Program-made: the position numbers and the translations under genes
Source of the DNA: Myxococcales bacterium
GTDB taxonomy: Bacteria > Myxococcota_A > Polyangia > Polyangiales > Polyangiaceae
Assembly (NCBI GenBank): GCA_025359105.1
Contig: JANYHK010000029.1
Coordinates: forward strand, 1-34,328
Reading direction: 5' to 3'
DNA length: 34,328 nt
The notes under the pieces: model-generated
What the model was told of the DNA's origin: nothing
The model's input: the letters and a program-made list of their open reading frames with translations, nothing else
Database searches by the model: none
Part shown: piece after piece, positions 1 to 7,688 of the stretch
Layout: each line of letters begins with the position of its first letter
Position numbering within the stretch: the first letter of the stretch is position 1

Positions 1-80
1 CGACGCTTGTCGCCCAACACGTCGAGAAACGGACTGAGCCATAGGTCGAGACGCTTCGTCCACGCAGGCGTGCGCTTCAT
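1..80 (-). CDS. IS701-family transposase, N-terminal fragment (runs off left edge)
   Basis: The minus strand from ATG at 80 reads 26 complete codons, beginning MKRTPAWTKRLDLWLSPFLD and ending VLGDKR, with no stop before the window edge. From memory, the pattern of a Trp, an L-D-x-W-L-x-P-F-L stretch and a following L-G-x-K resembles the N-terminus of IS701-type DDE transposases, in which a conserved GLIGPGDRKS-like block follows; that block would lie outside the window. Six of 25 codons end in A or T, more than in neighbouring chromosomal genes, which fits mobile DNA. A second ATG at 90 opens another frame but gives nothing recognisable. Only 26 residues are visible, so the family call is tentative. 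Confidence 0.55.
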   Translation of the reverse strand, partial: MKRTPAWTKRLDLWLSPFLDVLGDKR

Positions 81-175
81 CCCTCGCCATTAAATCAGAC
101 GCGCCGGGATGGAAAGACAAATGTGGCGAAGTAGTGCTAGCCGGAGCGGTCGCCACCCGCGAGGGGCGCACCGAC
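81..175. other. Non-coding stretch, probable terminal region of the IS element
   Basis: This is the leader of the partial transposase and the spacer downstream of the folate cyclo-ligase gene. A CTAG tetramer lies at 137-140. It fits the YTAR target site reported for IS701-type elements, so the element's end may be near 136, with the AT-richer stretch around 112-136 as a candidate terminal inverted repeat. The opposite end is outside the window, so neither repeat nor duplication can be confirmed. Confidence 0.3.
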
Positions 176-817
176 TCAGCCCGCGTGGCCGGCGACGGTG
201 AGGGTGCGCGTGTCGGTCACGACGACGTCGACCGGCACGTCGCCCTCCGTCGCTGGGACCTCGGCGAGGAGCTGAAAGTCGAAGGCGACGCCCACCGTGA
301 CGGCGGGCGGCGCGACGGTGGGGAGCGTGCGATCGTAGAAGCCGGCGCCGTAGCCGATGCGATGGCCATCCGGCGCGATGCCGATCGCCGGGACGACGAC
401 GACGTCGAGCTCGCCGCGCGCGCACGCCGGCGCGTCGGGCGGCGGCTCGCGGAAACCGAAGCCGCGCTCGGCGAGCTCGGCCTCGCTCGCGACGAAGCGA
501 AAGCACATGCCGCGCGTCTCCGGATCGATCGCCGGGTACGCGACGCGAACGCCGCGCGCCCGGAGCGTCGCGTCGAGGGCGCGCAGATCGACCTCGTGCT
601 TCTCGAGGATCGGCCAGAAGAGCGCGACCGTCTTCGCCGCCACGACGCTCGGAAGCGCCTCGAGCCGCGCGACGAGCTTCGCCGACCGCGCTGCGCACGC
701 GTCGGCCGGCGTGGTGGCCCGCAGGCCGCGCAGGCGCTTGCGCAGCTCGGCCTTCACCTTGCGACGGAGCACGTCGTCGGGGGCGAGCTTGTGCGACTGC
801 CGCGGCGGGCCGTCCAC
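176..817 (-). CDS. fau: 5-formyltetrahydrofolate cyclo-ligase (MTHFS)
   Basis: ATP-dependent conversion of 5-formyl-THF to 5,10-methenyl-THF, a cytosolic one-carbon salvage step. The 213-residue product has the family signature GYGAGFYDR (about residues 155-163). It is preceded by the VVVPAIGIAPDGHRIGYG core and followed by VGVAFDFQ and a VPVDVVVTDT ending, all in the usual order. Its length is close to the typical 190-200 residues. The frame stays open far upstream, but the natural start is GTG at 817, whose first G is the last base of the upstream methylase TAG. That one-base overlap implies translational coupling. It is the last gene of the ABC/Gld-Dam unit, and its 3' end lies beside the probable IS terminus. 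Why a folate enzyme sits at the end of this operon is not apparent from sequence. Confidence 0.9.
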   Translation of the reverse strand: MDGPPRQSHKLAPDDVLRRKVKAELRKRLRGLRATTPADACAARSAKLVARLEALPSVVAAKTVALFWPILEKHEVDLRALDATLRARGVRVAYPAIDPETRGMCFRFVASEAELAERGFGFREPPPDAPACARGELDVVVVPAIGIAPDGHRIGYGAGFYDRTLPTVAPPAVTVGVAFDFQLLAEVPATEGDVPVDVVVTDTRTLTVAGHAG

Positions 818-1701
818 TACTTCGCCCCGCCCTTCCAGTTGCGAACGAGGACCTCGGCGACCTCTCCGCGTTTTTTGGGGTCGGAGTTGATCGCGCGCGG
901 CGCGTACACGACCTCGGTCTCGAGCCCCTCGTAGAGCCGGCGTGTCTCGGCGTTCGATGCGTTCGACAGCATCGCGCGCACGCCGCGATCGCGAAGGCGG
1001 CGCATCTCCTTGGCGAGCCGCTCCTGATCGTCCGGACCAAATCCCTGCGACGCGTACGCGGTGAACGTCGCGGTCTTCGATAGCGGCACGTACGGCGGAT
1101 CGAAGTACACGAAGTCCCCCTCGGCGCACTCGCGCGACACCTCGAGGAAGTCGACGTGCCGGATCTCCGCGAGGGCGAGCGCCGCCGAGGCCGCGTGAAG
1201 TCGCTCCGGATCGACGATTTTGGGGTTCAGGTAGCGGCCGTACGGGACGTTGAACTTCCCCTTGGAGTTCACGCGCCAGAGGCCATTGTAGCCCGTGCGG
1301 TTCAGGAAAATGAGCCGCGCCGCCCGCTCGACGTCGCCGAGCTTCTGCGTCGAGAGATCCCGTGTCTCGTAGTAGAGCTCGCGTCGGTCCTCGCGATCGG
1401 CGTACTTCTGCAGCGCCGTCAGCACGCGGTCCACGTGCTTCTTCACCGCCTGGTACGCCGCGACGAGCTCGGGGTTCTGATCGGCCAGGATCGCGCGTTC
1501 GAAGCGGCGCTCGGGCATCGACGCGAGCCGGAAGAAGAGCGCGGCGCCGCCCATGAAGGGCTCGGCGTACACGCGCATCTTTCGCTCGGTGGCGAACGGA
1601 ACGAGGTGCTTGAGGAGACGCGTCTTGCCCCCCGCCCACTTCACGATCGGCTTCGCCACGCCCTCCAGGTAGCCGATTTTCCCCGAGGTCACCACCCTCA
1701 C
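817..1701 (-). CDS. dam: DNA adenine methylase, D12 class (Dam-like)
   Basis: An N6-adenine methyltransferase of the alpha (D12/DpnM-Dam) group that transfers methyl from SAM to adenine, typically in GATC. The 294-residue product has KWAGGK at residues 21-26 (motif X), EPFMGGAALFF at about 47-57 (motif I, SAM binding) and the catalytic DPPY at 201-204 (motif IV). A region ending NSDPKKRGEVAEVLVRNW closes it, as in Dam proteins. The start is GTG at 1701, overlapping the upstream DUF4340 stop as GTGA. A later GTG at about residue 15, just before the conserved core, is an alternative. No endonuclease gene is adjacent, so it looks like a solitary methylase. Target specificity is inferred from family only. 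Confidence 0.88.
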   Translation of the reverse strand: MRVVTSGKIGYLEGVAKPIVKWAGGKTRLLKHLVPFATERKMRVYAEPFMGGAALFFRLASMPERRFERAILADQNPELVAAYQAVKKHVDRVLTALQKYADREDRRELYYETRDLSTQKLGDVERAARLIFLNRTGYNGLWRVNSKGKFNVPYGRYLNPKIVDPERLHAASAALALAEIRHVDFLEVSRECAEGDFVYFDPPYVPLSKTATFTAYASQGFGPDDQERLAKEMRRLRDRGVRAMLSNASNAETRRLYEGLETEVVYAPRAINSDPKKRGEVAEVLVRNWKGGAK

Positions 1702-3845
1702 GGCCTGCCGAGGAGGCGCGCGAGGGCGTCGTCGGGGCCGGCGGGCGCCGCGAGGGTCGCGTCGACACCGGGGATGCGGAGGAGGCGCATCGGGCGGCCG
1801 CCGCGCTGCACGGCAACGCCGAGGGAGAATCGAATGGACGCCTTTCCCCCGTCGGACGCGAGGCGGAGGACGATCTCGACGGCGTCCTCGAAGCCCTCAC
1901 CGCGGCGCGGCGGGCCCATGTGCACCGTCTCGGTCAGGATGCCGGCGGCGTCCTCGCCGAGGAGGATGCCGGCGTCGTCCTTCGCGTGCGGATCGAGGGT
2001 GCGGCGCACCCCCTTGCGGGTGACGTCGATCCCGAGGAGCGAGTACGGATCGACGACGAGGCGATGCCGGTCGATGAAGGGCGACGTGAGCGGAGCGCGG
2101 AGCCCTTGCGGGGCAACAAAGACCGCGCGATCGCCGTCGAGGCGCGCGTACGTTCCGGTGATCGTGTCGGCGCCGAACGTCACGCCGGCCGTGCGCGTCG
2201 CTGCCGCGCCGCCGCCGCCGTCAGACCCGCTCCCTGCGAAGGTCGCGCGGAAGAAGCACGGGTCGAGGTCGAAGCCGAAGGTTCCATCGTCGGCGTCGGC
2301 GACCCACGCGTCGGCGCGCGCGCGGGAGAGCGCGTCGATCGCGTCCAGGATCATCCCGGAATCGGCGGCGAGCGGCGCGCCGTCGACCTCGAGGCGGAAC
2401 GCGTCCCCGTCGCGCGAGACGCGCTGGGCGAGCCCGCGGCAGCGCGTCTCGATCGCGCGGACGGGCTTGCCGGCGAGCGGCTCCGAAAAGAGCGCGCGGG
2501 GGCGCAGGGCGTTGGCGCGGGGCAGGAGCTTGCGGGCGGTCTCGGCGGAGACGCGGATGACCGCACCGTCGGCGCGGCGGCGCACGAAGAAGCCGCCTTC
2601 GTCCGCCGCCAGCCCGACCTCGATCACCTCTTCCTCACCCGCCTCGGCGTGGGTGACGGTGACGCGCCCGGTGATGCCGTGTCCGAGGGCGTTCGAGGCG
2701 TCGCGGCCAATCACCTCGCCCTCCGCGCGCGCGAGGTCCTTGATCAGCGTCGACGCGGCGTCGGACTCGCCCTCGCTCAGATCGCGCTGCTCCGGCGCGA
2801 GCTCGCGGAAGCCAGTCCCCTTGCGGGCGACGTCGAGGACGGCGCCGGTCGGCGACGACTCGAGCCGAGCTTGCTCGATCTCGTCGTCGCGCAGCGCGAA
2901 CAAACGCGTGTCGAGGAGCCACCCCTCGGTGACCGAGAGCCCCTCGAGGATGCCCTTCGGCGCGCACCCCGCGGTCTTCGTCGGCGCACGCTGAACGACC
3001 ACGACGTCGTTCGGCTGCCCCGGGCAGGCCCCACCCACGAGGAGCTCACCGTTCGGGCGACCGTCCTTCGGCGTCATGGTGATGCTGAGGACGGGATCCT
3101 TCGTGGCGGCGTCGGCGTCGGCGTCGGACACGAACGCCTCCGCGCGCATCTCGGCGAACGCGCGCCACACCTTGTCGAGCCGCTCGCGCGACACGCGAAG
3201 GCTGCGCGACGGGAGGACGAAGCCTCGCTCGTTACCCTTGCGCTCCACGGCGAACGACGTCACCCGCCCACGCACCTCGAGGCGCGCGAGGGCGAGCGAG
3301 AGGTACGGCACGAGCGTCCGCGTACGGAACGCGTCGGCGCCCTTCATCAGATCGACGGCGAGCTCCTTGCCGATGACGACCGGAGAGTCTCCGTTCATGC
3401 GAAAATACGCGGCCCCTTCCGGGGTGGAGGCGGCGGAGCCGAGCGCGAACTCGTACTTGACCGCGCCCATCTCGATCGTGCCGCGGGCGCGCGGCGAGTC
3501 GAAGCCGGGGACCGGGCCCGACGACTTGCGGAGGATCGTCGCGAACTCCAGGGTCGACAGGAAGCGATCGACCAGCGCGGCGTCCACCTCGCCGTCGCGC
3601 GGAGCCGTCATCCGCCACATGCCGTCTCCGGCGAGGGCGCGCACGAGGACGACCTCCTCCTTGTCGTGCGAAAGCGTGATGCGCGACAGGTCCTCGCGGC
3701 GCCACGCCGGGAACACGTTGCGCTCGCGGCGCGCCCGCTCGTCGACCGAGACGGTGGCGCGATCCCTCCACGCGTACACGCCGAGCCCGCACGCCGCGAG
3801 CACGAGGACGAGGCTCGTCGCGTGCTTGCCGAGCTTGCCGGTCAC
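1698..3845 (-). CDS. DUF4340 domain protein, membrane-anchored, Gld-type ABC operon partner
   Basis: The 715-residue product begins with a short basic stretch and one hydrophobic segment (about residues 10-25, LVLVLAACGLGVYAW). A large soluble region follows, rich in alternating beta-type segments such as MWRMTAPRDGEVDAALVDRF. This arrangement is typical of DUF4340 proteins, which usually sit directly beside GldG-like genes in ABC operons; their biochemical role is not established. The start is GTG at 3845, overlapping the GldG stop as GTGA, and the 3' end overlaps the methylase start in the same way. Repeated W/R-x-x-APRDGEVDAALVDRFLSTL-like segments suggest duplicated DUF4340 units, seen by eye only. 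It probably faces the periplasm with one N-terminal anchor. Confidence 0.75.
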   Translation of the reverse strand: MTGKLGKHATSLVLVLAACGLGVYAWRDRATVSVDERARRERNVFPAWRREDLSRITLSHDKEEVVLVRALAGDGMWRMTAPRDGEVDAALVDRFLSTLEFATILRKSSGPVPGFDSPRARGTIEMGAVKYEFALGSAASTPEGAAYFRMNGDSPVVIGKELAVDLMKGADAFRTRTLVPYLSLALARLEVRGRVTSFAVERKGNERGFVLPSRSLRVSRERLDKVWRAFAEMRAEAFVSDADADAATKDPVLSITMTPKDGRPNGELLVGGACPGQPNDVVVVQRAPTKTAGCAPKGILEGLSVTEGWLLDTRLFALRDDEIEQARLESSPTGAVLDVARKGTGFRELAPEQRDLSEGESDAASTLIKDLARAEGEVIGRDASNALGHGITGRVTVTHAEAGEEEVIEVGLAADEGGFFVRRRADGAVIRVSAETARKLLPRANALRPRALFSEPLAGKPVRAIETRCRGLAQRVSRDGDAFRLEVDGAPLAADSGMILDAIDALSRARADAWVADADDGTFGFDLDPCFFRATFAGSGSDGGGGAAATRTAGVTFGADTITGTYARLDGDRAVFVAPQGLRAPLTSPFIDRHRLVVDPYSLLGIDVTRKGVRRTLDPHAKDDAGILLGEDAAGILTETVHMGPPRRGEGFEDAVEIVLRLASDGGKASIRFSLGVAVQRGGRPMRLLRIPGVDATLAAPAGPDDALARLLGRP

Positions 3846-5413
3846 TCCGCCCGCTTCTTCCTCGGCGTTCCTTCGGTCGAACGCCGGCGCAGCGCCACCG
3901 CGATGCCGAGGAGCGCGGCCGCGAGCGGCATGAAGAAGAGCACGTACCGCCGCACCTCGCTGCGCGCCTCCTCGTTGATGCGGATCCCGGCGGACACCTC
4001 GGGCTTGGCGGGCACGTCGAGGATCTCCGGCTTCGACGCGAGCCACGAGATGGCGCTCTCCACGAGGTAGACCGCGCCGCGGAGCGGCATGGGCTCGTCC
4101 CAGTTCTGGCGAATGAGCACGCTGCCCGTCCCGATGACGACGACGCGCGGACCGTGCGGCGCGGTCGTCCTTACCTTGGGGCGCTCGCTCGCCATCGCGA
4201 GGACGAGCGGGCCCTTGGGATCGGTGTCCCTGGGCGCCGGCATCTCCTTCCAGTCCGCGGCGCCGGCGATGGTCGCGACCGCGAACGACTTGGGGCTCGT
4301 CACGAGGAGATCCTGAGCGGGCACCGCGCCGGGCGGCGCGACGTGCTTGAACGAGCGCGTGAAGTGGACCGAGACACGGGGCGGATCGCGCGCCTCGTCG
4401 GTCTGCACGAGGCCGGCGGTGACCGGGTGCGGCTTCGCGGTGGCGTAGAAGCGGATGTTGCGCGAGCTCGGGAGGACGAGCGACGGCTCCGTCTCGAAGA
4501 CGAGATCTTCGTCGATCCCGATGCCGAACGGCCCCAGCGCGTCGGCGAGGCCCGGCGCCACCATGCCTGCCTCGTTCGAGCCGTTGATGGGCGAGATCGC
4601 GGCGAGGAAGCTCCCCCCCTCGAGGAGGTACGTCTTGAGGCGCGCCTCCTCCTCCTTGGAGAAGTCGCCGCGCGGGCCGGCGACGATCACGACCGCGCAC
4701 CCGGCGAACGGCGCGTGCGCGTTGGGCTCCGTCGTATCGACGGTGACGGGCTCGTAGTTGTCCTTGGCGAGGATGTCCTGCAAAAACGACAGGCCGCGCG
4801 GCCCGCCTTCGCCGAGCGTGAGCTCACCGTGCCCCGCGGTGAAGCAGAGGCGCGGCCGCTCGCCGTCGCGGGCGACGTTGCGGATCGCGCCGGTGATCGC
4901 CTGCTCCTCGCGCGGCCGGGCGCGTGCGTCCTCTGCGTTCGTCACCTCGACCATGTCGGACGCGCCGAGGAACCAGTGCTTCTCCCCCTTCGCGACGACC
5001 ATGATGGCGTCGGTGGCGACGTGACCGTCCTGGGTCACGCCGGCCTGGATGTTGAAGCGCTTGCGGACGTCCTCGAGCTCCACCGTGTCGCGATCGGGAT
5101 CGACGTAGTGAACCCGCAGCTGGCTCGTCTCCGCCTCGTACGAGACGAGGAGCTGCTTGACGCTCTGCTCGAGCGGATCGGCGCCCCCCATGAGCACCCA
5201 CAGATCGACGGGATCGTGCAGTTCGTGGAGCGTCGTCTTCGTCGCCGCCGACAGCGAGTAGCGGTGCGACGTCGTCCAGTCCCAGCGCGTGTAGCGCCGC
5301 GCCGCGAGGACGTTGACGATGCCGGCGACGGCGAAGGCCGCGACCACGCCGATGAGCGCCGAGATCTGCGCCGCGTCGAGCCCGAAGAGCTTCTTTTTCG
5401 TGCTCTTGGTCAT
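3842..5413 (-). CDS. GldG-family ABC transporter auxiliary protein
   Basis: The 523-residue product has an N-terminal membrane segment (AQISALIGVVAAFAVAGIVN, about residues 15-34), the R-x-D-W-T-x-x-x-R-Y-S-L-S motif typical of GldG/ABC_transp_aux proteins, and a long periplasmic region. A C-terminal membrane segment (YVLFFMPLAAALLGIAVAL) ends in a Lys/Arg-rich tail. In Bacteroidota the homologue partners GldA and GldF in gliding; elsewhere the transported substrate is unknown. ATG at 5413 overlaps the permease stop (ATGA), and the stop overlaps the DUF4340 start. Spacing, order and topology make it the third component of this ABC complex. I do not infer gliding motility from this homology alone. 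Confidence 0.83.
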   Translation of the reverse strand: MTKSTKKKLFGLDAAQISALIGVVAAFAVAGIVNVLAARRYTRWDWTTSHRYSLSAATKTTLHELHDPVDLWVLMGGADPLEQSVKQLLVSYEAETSQLRVHYVDPDRDTVELEDVRKRFNIQAGVTQDGHVATDAIMVVAKGEKHWFLGASDMVEVTNAEDARARPREEQAITGAIRNVARDGERPRLCFTAGHGELTLGEGGPRGLSFLQDILAKDNYEPVTVDTTEPNAHAPFAGCAVVIVAGPRGDFSKEEEARLKTYLLEGGSFLAAISPINGSNEAGMVAPGLADALGPFGIGIDEDLVFETEPSLVLPSSRNIRFYATAKPHPVTAGLVQTDEARDPPRVSVHFTRSFKHVAPPGAVPAQDLLVTSPKSFAVATIAGAADWKEMPAPRDTDPKGPLVLAMASERPKVRTTAPHGPRVVVIGTGSVLIRQNWDEPMPLRGAVYLVESAISWLASKPEILDVPAKPEVSAGIRINEEARSEVRRYVLFFMPLAAALLGIAVALRRRSTEGTPRKKRAE

Positions 5414-6159
5414 CCCCACCTCCACGCGTCGACGGCGCGCGTCGTCAGGAACAGCGGCAGGACCACGAGCGTCCCGTAGAAGACCAGTCGCCGCGAGTCG
5501 ACGACGCCGTTGGCGAAGTCGTTCATGTGCGCCCAGATGGACACGTGCGCGCAGACCGCGTGCATGAGCGAGCCCTCGCGTGTCACGAACTCGCCGATGC
5601 CGAGGATGAAGAGCACCAGCACGACCAGCGCCGTGAGCACGAGCGCGAGGAACTGACTCTTGGTGAGCGCGCTCATCAGGAGGCCGAGCGACAGGTACCC
5701 GGCGCCGACGAGCGCGACACCGAGGTAGCTCGCCATCGCCGCCCGCCAGTCCAGATCTCCGGTGCGCTTCAAGATGACGAGGTAGAGGAGCGTCGGCGCC
5801 CACATCGCGAGGTACGTCGTCAGGACGGCCAGGTACTTCGAGAGGACGACGGCGACGGTCGACACCGGCGTCGTCAGGAGCGTCTCGATCGTCCCGCTGC
5901 GGCGCTCCTCGGCGAAGAGGCGCATCGTCATCGGCGGCACGAGCAAGAAGATGACGAGGTAGAGGAGCACGGTGTTGCCGAAGAAGGCCTGCAGCGGCGT
6001 CTGATCGCTCGTCACCTGGGCCTGGCTCGCGAAGTGATCCACGAGCAGGAAGAAGTGCATGCCCTGGACGAGCAAGAACACCGTGATGAGCACCCACGCG
6101 AGCGGCGTCACGAAGAAGGCGAAGAGCTCGCGCTTGTAGATCGGCCAGAACCCCCTCAC
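5410..6159 (-). CDS. ABC-2-type transporter permease (GldF-like)
   Basis: The 249-residue integral membrane protein starts VRGFWPIYKRELFAFFVTPL, the N-terminal amphipathic helix plus first membrane segment typical of ABC-2 permeases. Five or six hydrophobic segments are visible, including VLLYLVIFLLVPPMTM and FLALVLTALVVLVLFILGIG. Between them is the conserved EERRSGTIETLLTTPVS coupling segment. The start is GTG at 6159, overlapping the ATPase stop as GTGA. It is the membrane pore of the system with the ATPase upstream and the GldG-like protein downstream. The substrate is unknown. Confidence 0.87.
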   Translation of the reverse strand: MRGFWPIYKRELFAFFVTPLAWVLITVFLLVQGMHFFLLVDHFASQAQVTSDQTPLQAFFGNTVLLYLVIFLLVPPMTMRLFAEERRSGTIETLLTTPVSTVAVVLSKYLAVLTTYLAMWAPTLLYLVILKRTGDLDWRAAMASYLGVALVGAGYLSLGLLMSALTKSQFLALVLTALVVLVLFILGIGEFVTREGSLMHAVCAHVSIWAHMNDFANGVVDSRRLVFYGTLVVLPLFLTTRAVDAWRWG

Positions 6160-7142
6160 GACGGCCGCTCCTCGGCGTCGCCGGCGTCGGTCGCGTCGCT
6201 CGCCGCGCGCGTGAGCTCGGCGAAGACCTCCTCGAGGGAGCTGCCGATGGGACGCACCTCGCGCACGCTCTCCCCCGCGGCGACGACGGCCCCGACCGCC
6301 CTCTCCGTCGCGACCGCGACGGCGTCTCCGTCCAGCTTCTTGCCCCACGCGCAGGCAACGCGCGCCACGTCGCCGTGGATCTCGACCTTCACTCTCGTCG
6401 CGCCATCGACGGCGGCGAGGGCGTCCTTGGCGCGCGCGCCGTCGCCGCGCACGTGGATCTCGACGCCGCGAGGGCGCCGCTTCTTCTGGATCTCGTCGAG
6501 CGTGCCGGCCGCGACGAGCTTGCCCTTGGCGATCACGACGACCTTGCTGCAGCTCGCCTCGACCTCGCTCAGGATATGCGTCGACAGAAGGACAGTGTGG
6601 TCCTTGCCGAGCGCGCGGAGGACGTCGCGCACCTCGCGGATCTGGTTGGGGTCGAGGCCAGCCGTCGGCTCGTCGAGGATGAGAAGCGGCGGCTTGGCGA
6701 CGAGGGCGTCGGCGAGACCGACGCGCTGGCGGTAGCCCTTGGAGAGGTGGCCGATGGTCGTGTTGGCGACGTCGGCGACGCTGGCCTTCTGCATCGCGTC
6801 GTCCACGGACGAGACGCGCCTGCCCCGGGGGACGCCCTTGAGCTCGGCGCGGAACGTCAGGTATTCGGCGACCCGCATCTCCGGGTAGAGGGGAACGGCC
6901 TCCGGCATGTAGCCGAGCATCTTCTTGGCCTCGTGCGGCGCGTCCTGGATGTCGTGCCCGCACACCTCGACCTTGCCGCTCGTCATGCCGAGAAAGCCGG
7001 CGAGGATGCGGAGCGTCGTGCTCTTGCCTGCGCCGTTGGGGCCGAGGAAGCCGACGACCTCGCCCTTCTGGACCTCGAACGAGACCCCGTCGACGGCGAG
7101 ATGGCCGTCGTAGCGCTTCACGAGCTTCTGGACCGAGATCAT
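6156..7142 (-). CDS. ABC transporter ATP-binding protein (GldA/NatA-like)
   Basis: The 328-residue nucleotide-binding subunit has Walker A GPNGAGKST at residues 34-42, the Q-loop region after GYMPEAVPLYPEMRV, the signature LSKGYRQRVGLADAL, Walker B LLILDEPTAGLDP and the H-loop LLSTHIL. A C-terminal domain of about 100 residues follows (from about residue 215), ending EEVFAELTRAASD, as in CcmA/NatA-type ATPases. It starts at ATG 7142 and is the first gene of the overlapping unit. The 63-bp gap upstream, after the response regulator stop on the same strand, is the likely place for its promoter unless the two are co-transcribed. Confidence 0.92.
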   Translation of the reverse strand: MISVQKLVKRYDGHLAVDGVSFEVQKGEVVGFLGPNGAGKSTTLRILAGFLGMTSGKVEVCGHDIQDAPHEAKKMLGYMPEAVPLYPEMRVAEYLTFRAELKGVPRGRRVSSVDDAMQKASVADVANTTIGHLSKGYRQRVGLADALVAKPPLLILDEPTAGLDPNQIREVRDVLRALGKDHTVLLSTHILSEVEASCSKVVVIAKGKLVAAGTLDEIQKKRRPRGVEIHVRGDGARAKDALAAVDGATRVKVEIHGDVARVACAWGKKLDGDAVAVATERAVGAVVAAGESVREVRPIGSSLEEVFAELTRAASDATDAGDAEERPS

Positions 7143-7205
7143 GCGCTGAGCAGCGCAATACCACGACTTTGCGCGGTCGGGCGAAGCTCGGAGGCGCCCA
7201 GACCT

Positions 7206-7586
7206 CTAAGTACCGCGGAGGAGGGCGACGAGCTCGTCCGGGGTCCACGGCTTGGCGAGCAGGCCGGCGGCGGGCGGAGAGAGGGCGCGCGCCCGCTGCG
7301 CGAGCTCGCCGTGCGGGTCGGCGGAGACGAACACGATACGCAGGCCCGGCAGCTTGGCGCGCAGGTGCGTGGCGAGCTCCACGCCATCCATGCCGGGCAT
7401 TTTCAGGTCCAGGACGGCGACGTCGTGCGGCCTCCCCTGGTGCGCGTCGAGCGCGGCGAGCGCCGTGGGACCGTCGGGGTAGTCGAGGACCGTCGCCCCG
7501 GGGATGCGCCGGAGGCTCCGCACCATCGCCGCCCGAACGAGGCGGTCGTCGTCGACGACGAGGATGGCGAGCGGCGGCGCGTTCAC
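7206..7586 (-). CDS. Single-domain response regulator (CheY-like receiver)
   Basis: The 126-residue protein consists only of a receiver domain. The acidic pocket is DDD at 12-14, the phospho-acceptor is D60 in VAVLDLKMPGMDG, the switch residue is S88 in VFVSAD, and the conserved lysine is K112 in LLAKPW. There is no output domain, so it must act through a partner such as a kinase or phosphorelay. No kinase gene is adjacent. It is divergent from the FGE-domain lipoprotein gene and lies 63 bp upstream of the ABC ATPase on the same strand. The partner and pathway cannot be read from the sequence. Confidence 0.9.
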   Translation of the reverse strand: MNAPPLAILVVDDDRLVRAAMVRSLRRIPGATVLDYPDGPTALAALDAHQGRPHDVAVLDLKMPGMDGVELATHLRAKLPGLRIVFVSADPHGELAQRARALSPPAAGLLAKPWTPDELVALLRGT

Positions 7587-7661
7587 GCCCGCCTCCGCGG
7601 TTCGTCCGGATGTCGACGCGTATACACGTTACGTTTGTCTCCTAGCACGCGGAGGGCGACG

Positions 7662-7676
7662 ATTGCGATTCGCAAT
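7662..7676. promoter_or_regulatory. Perfect palindrome, candidate operator
   Basis: ATTGCGA-T-TCGCAAT is a perfect 7-1-7 inverted repeat. It lies in the 102-bp divergent gap between the response regulator (minus) and the FGE-domain lipoprotein (plus), only about 13 bp before the likely lipoprotein start. Its position and AT-rich half-sites in a GC-rich background suggest a dimeric repressor site. No binding protein is identified. Confidence 0.35.
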
Positions 7677-7688
7677 GGTGATGCAGTG

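Noticed and set aside
817-1701. A restriction-modification system.
   Set aside because: Only a methylase is present; neighbours are transport and folate genes, and no endonuclease or specificity gene is seen.
1156-4070. Long plus-strand open frames across the DUF4340 and methylase genes.
   Set aside because: Arg/Ala/Pro-rich translations with no motif, opposite well-supported overlapping genes; typical shadow frames in very GC-rich DNA.
3842-7142. Evidence for gliding motility machinery.
   Set aside because: GldA/F/G homologues occur widely in non-gliding bacteria; other gld or agl genes are absent here.
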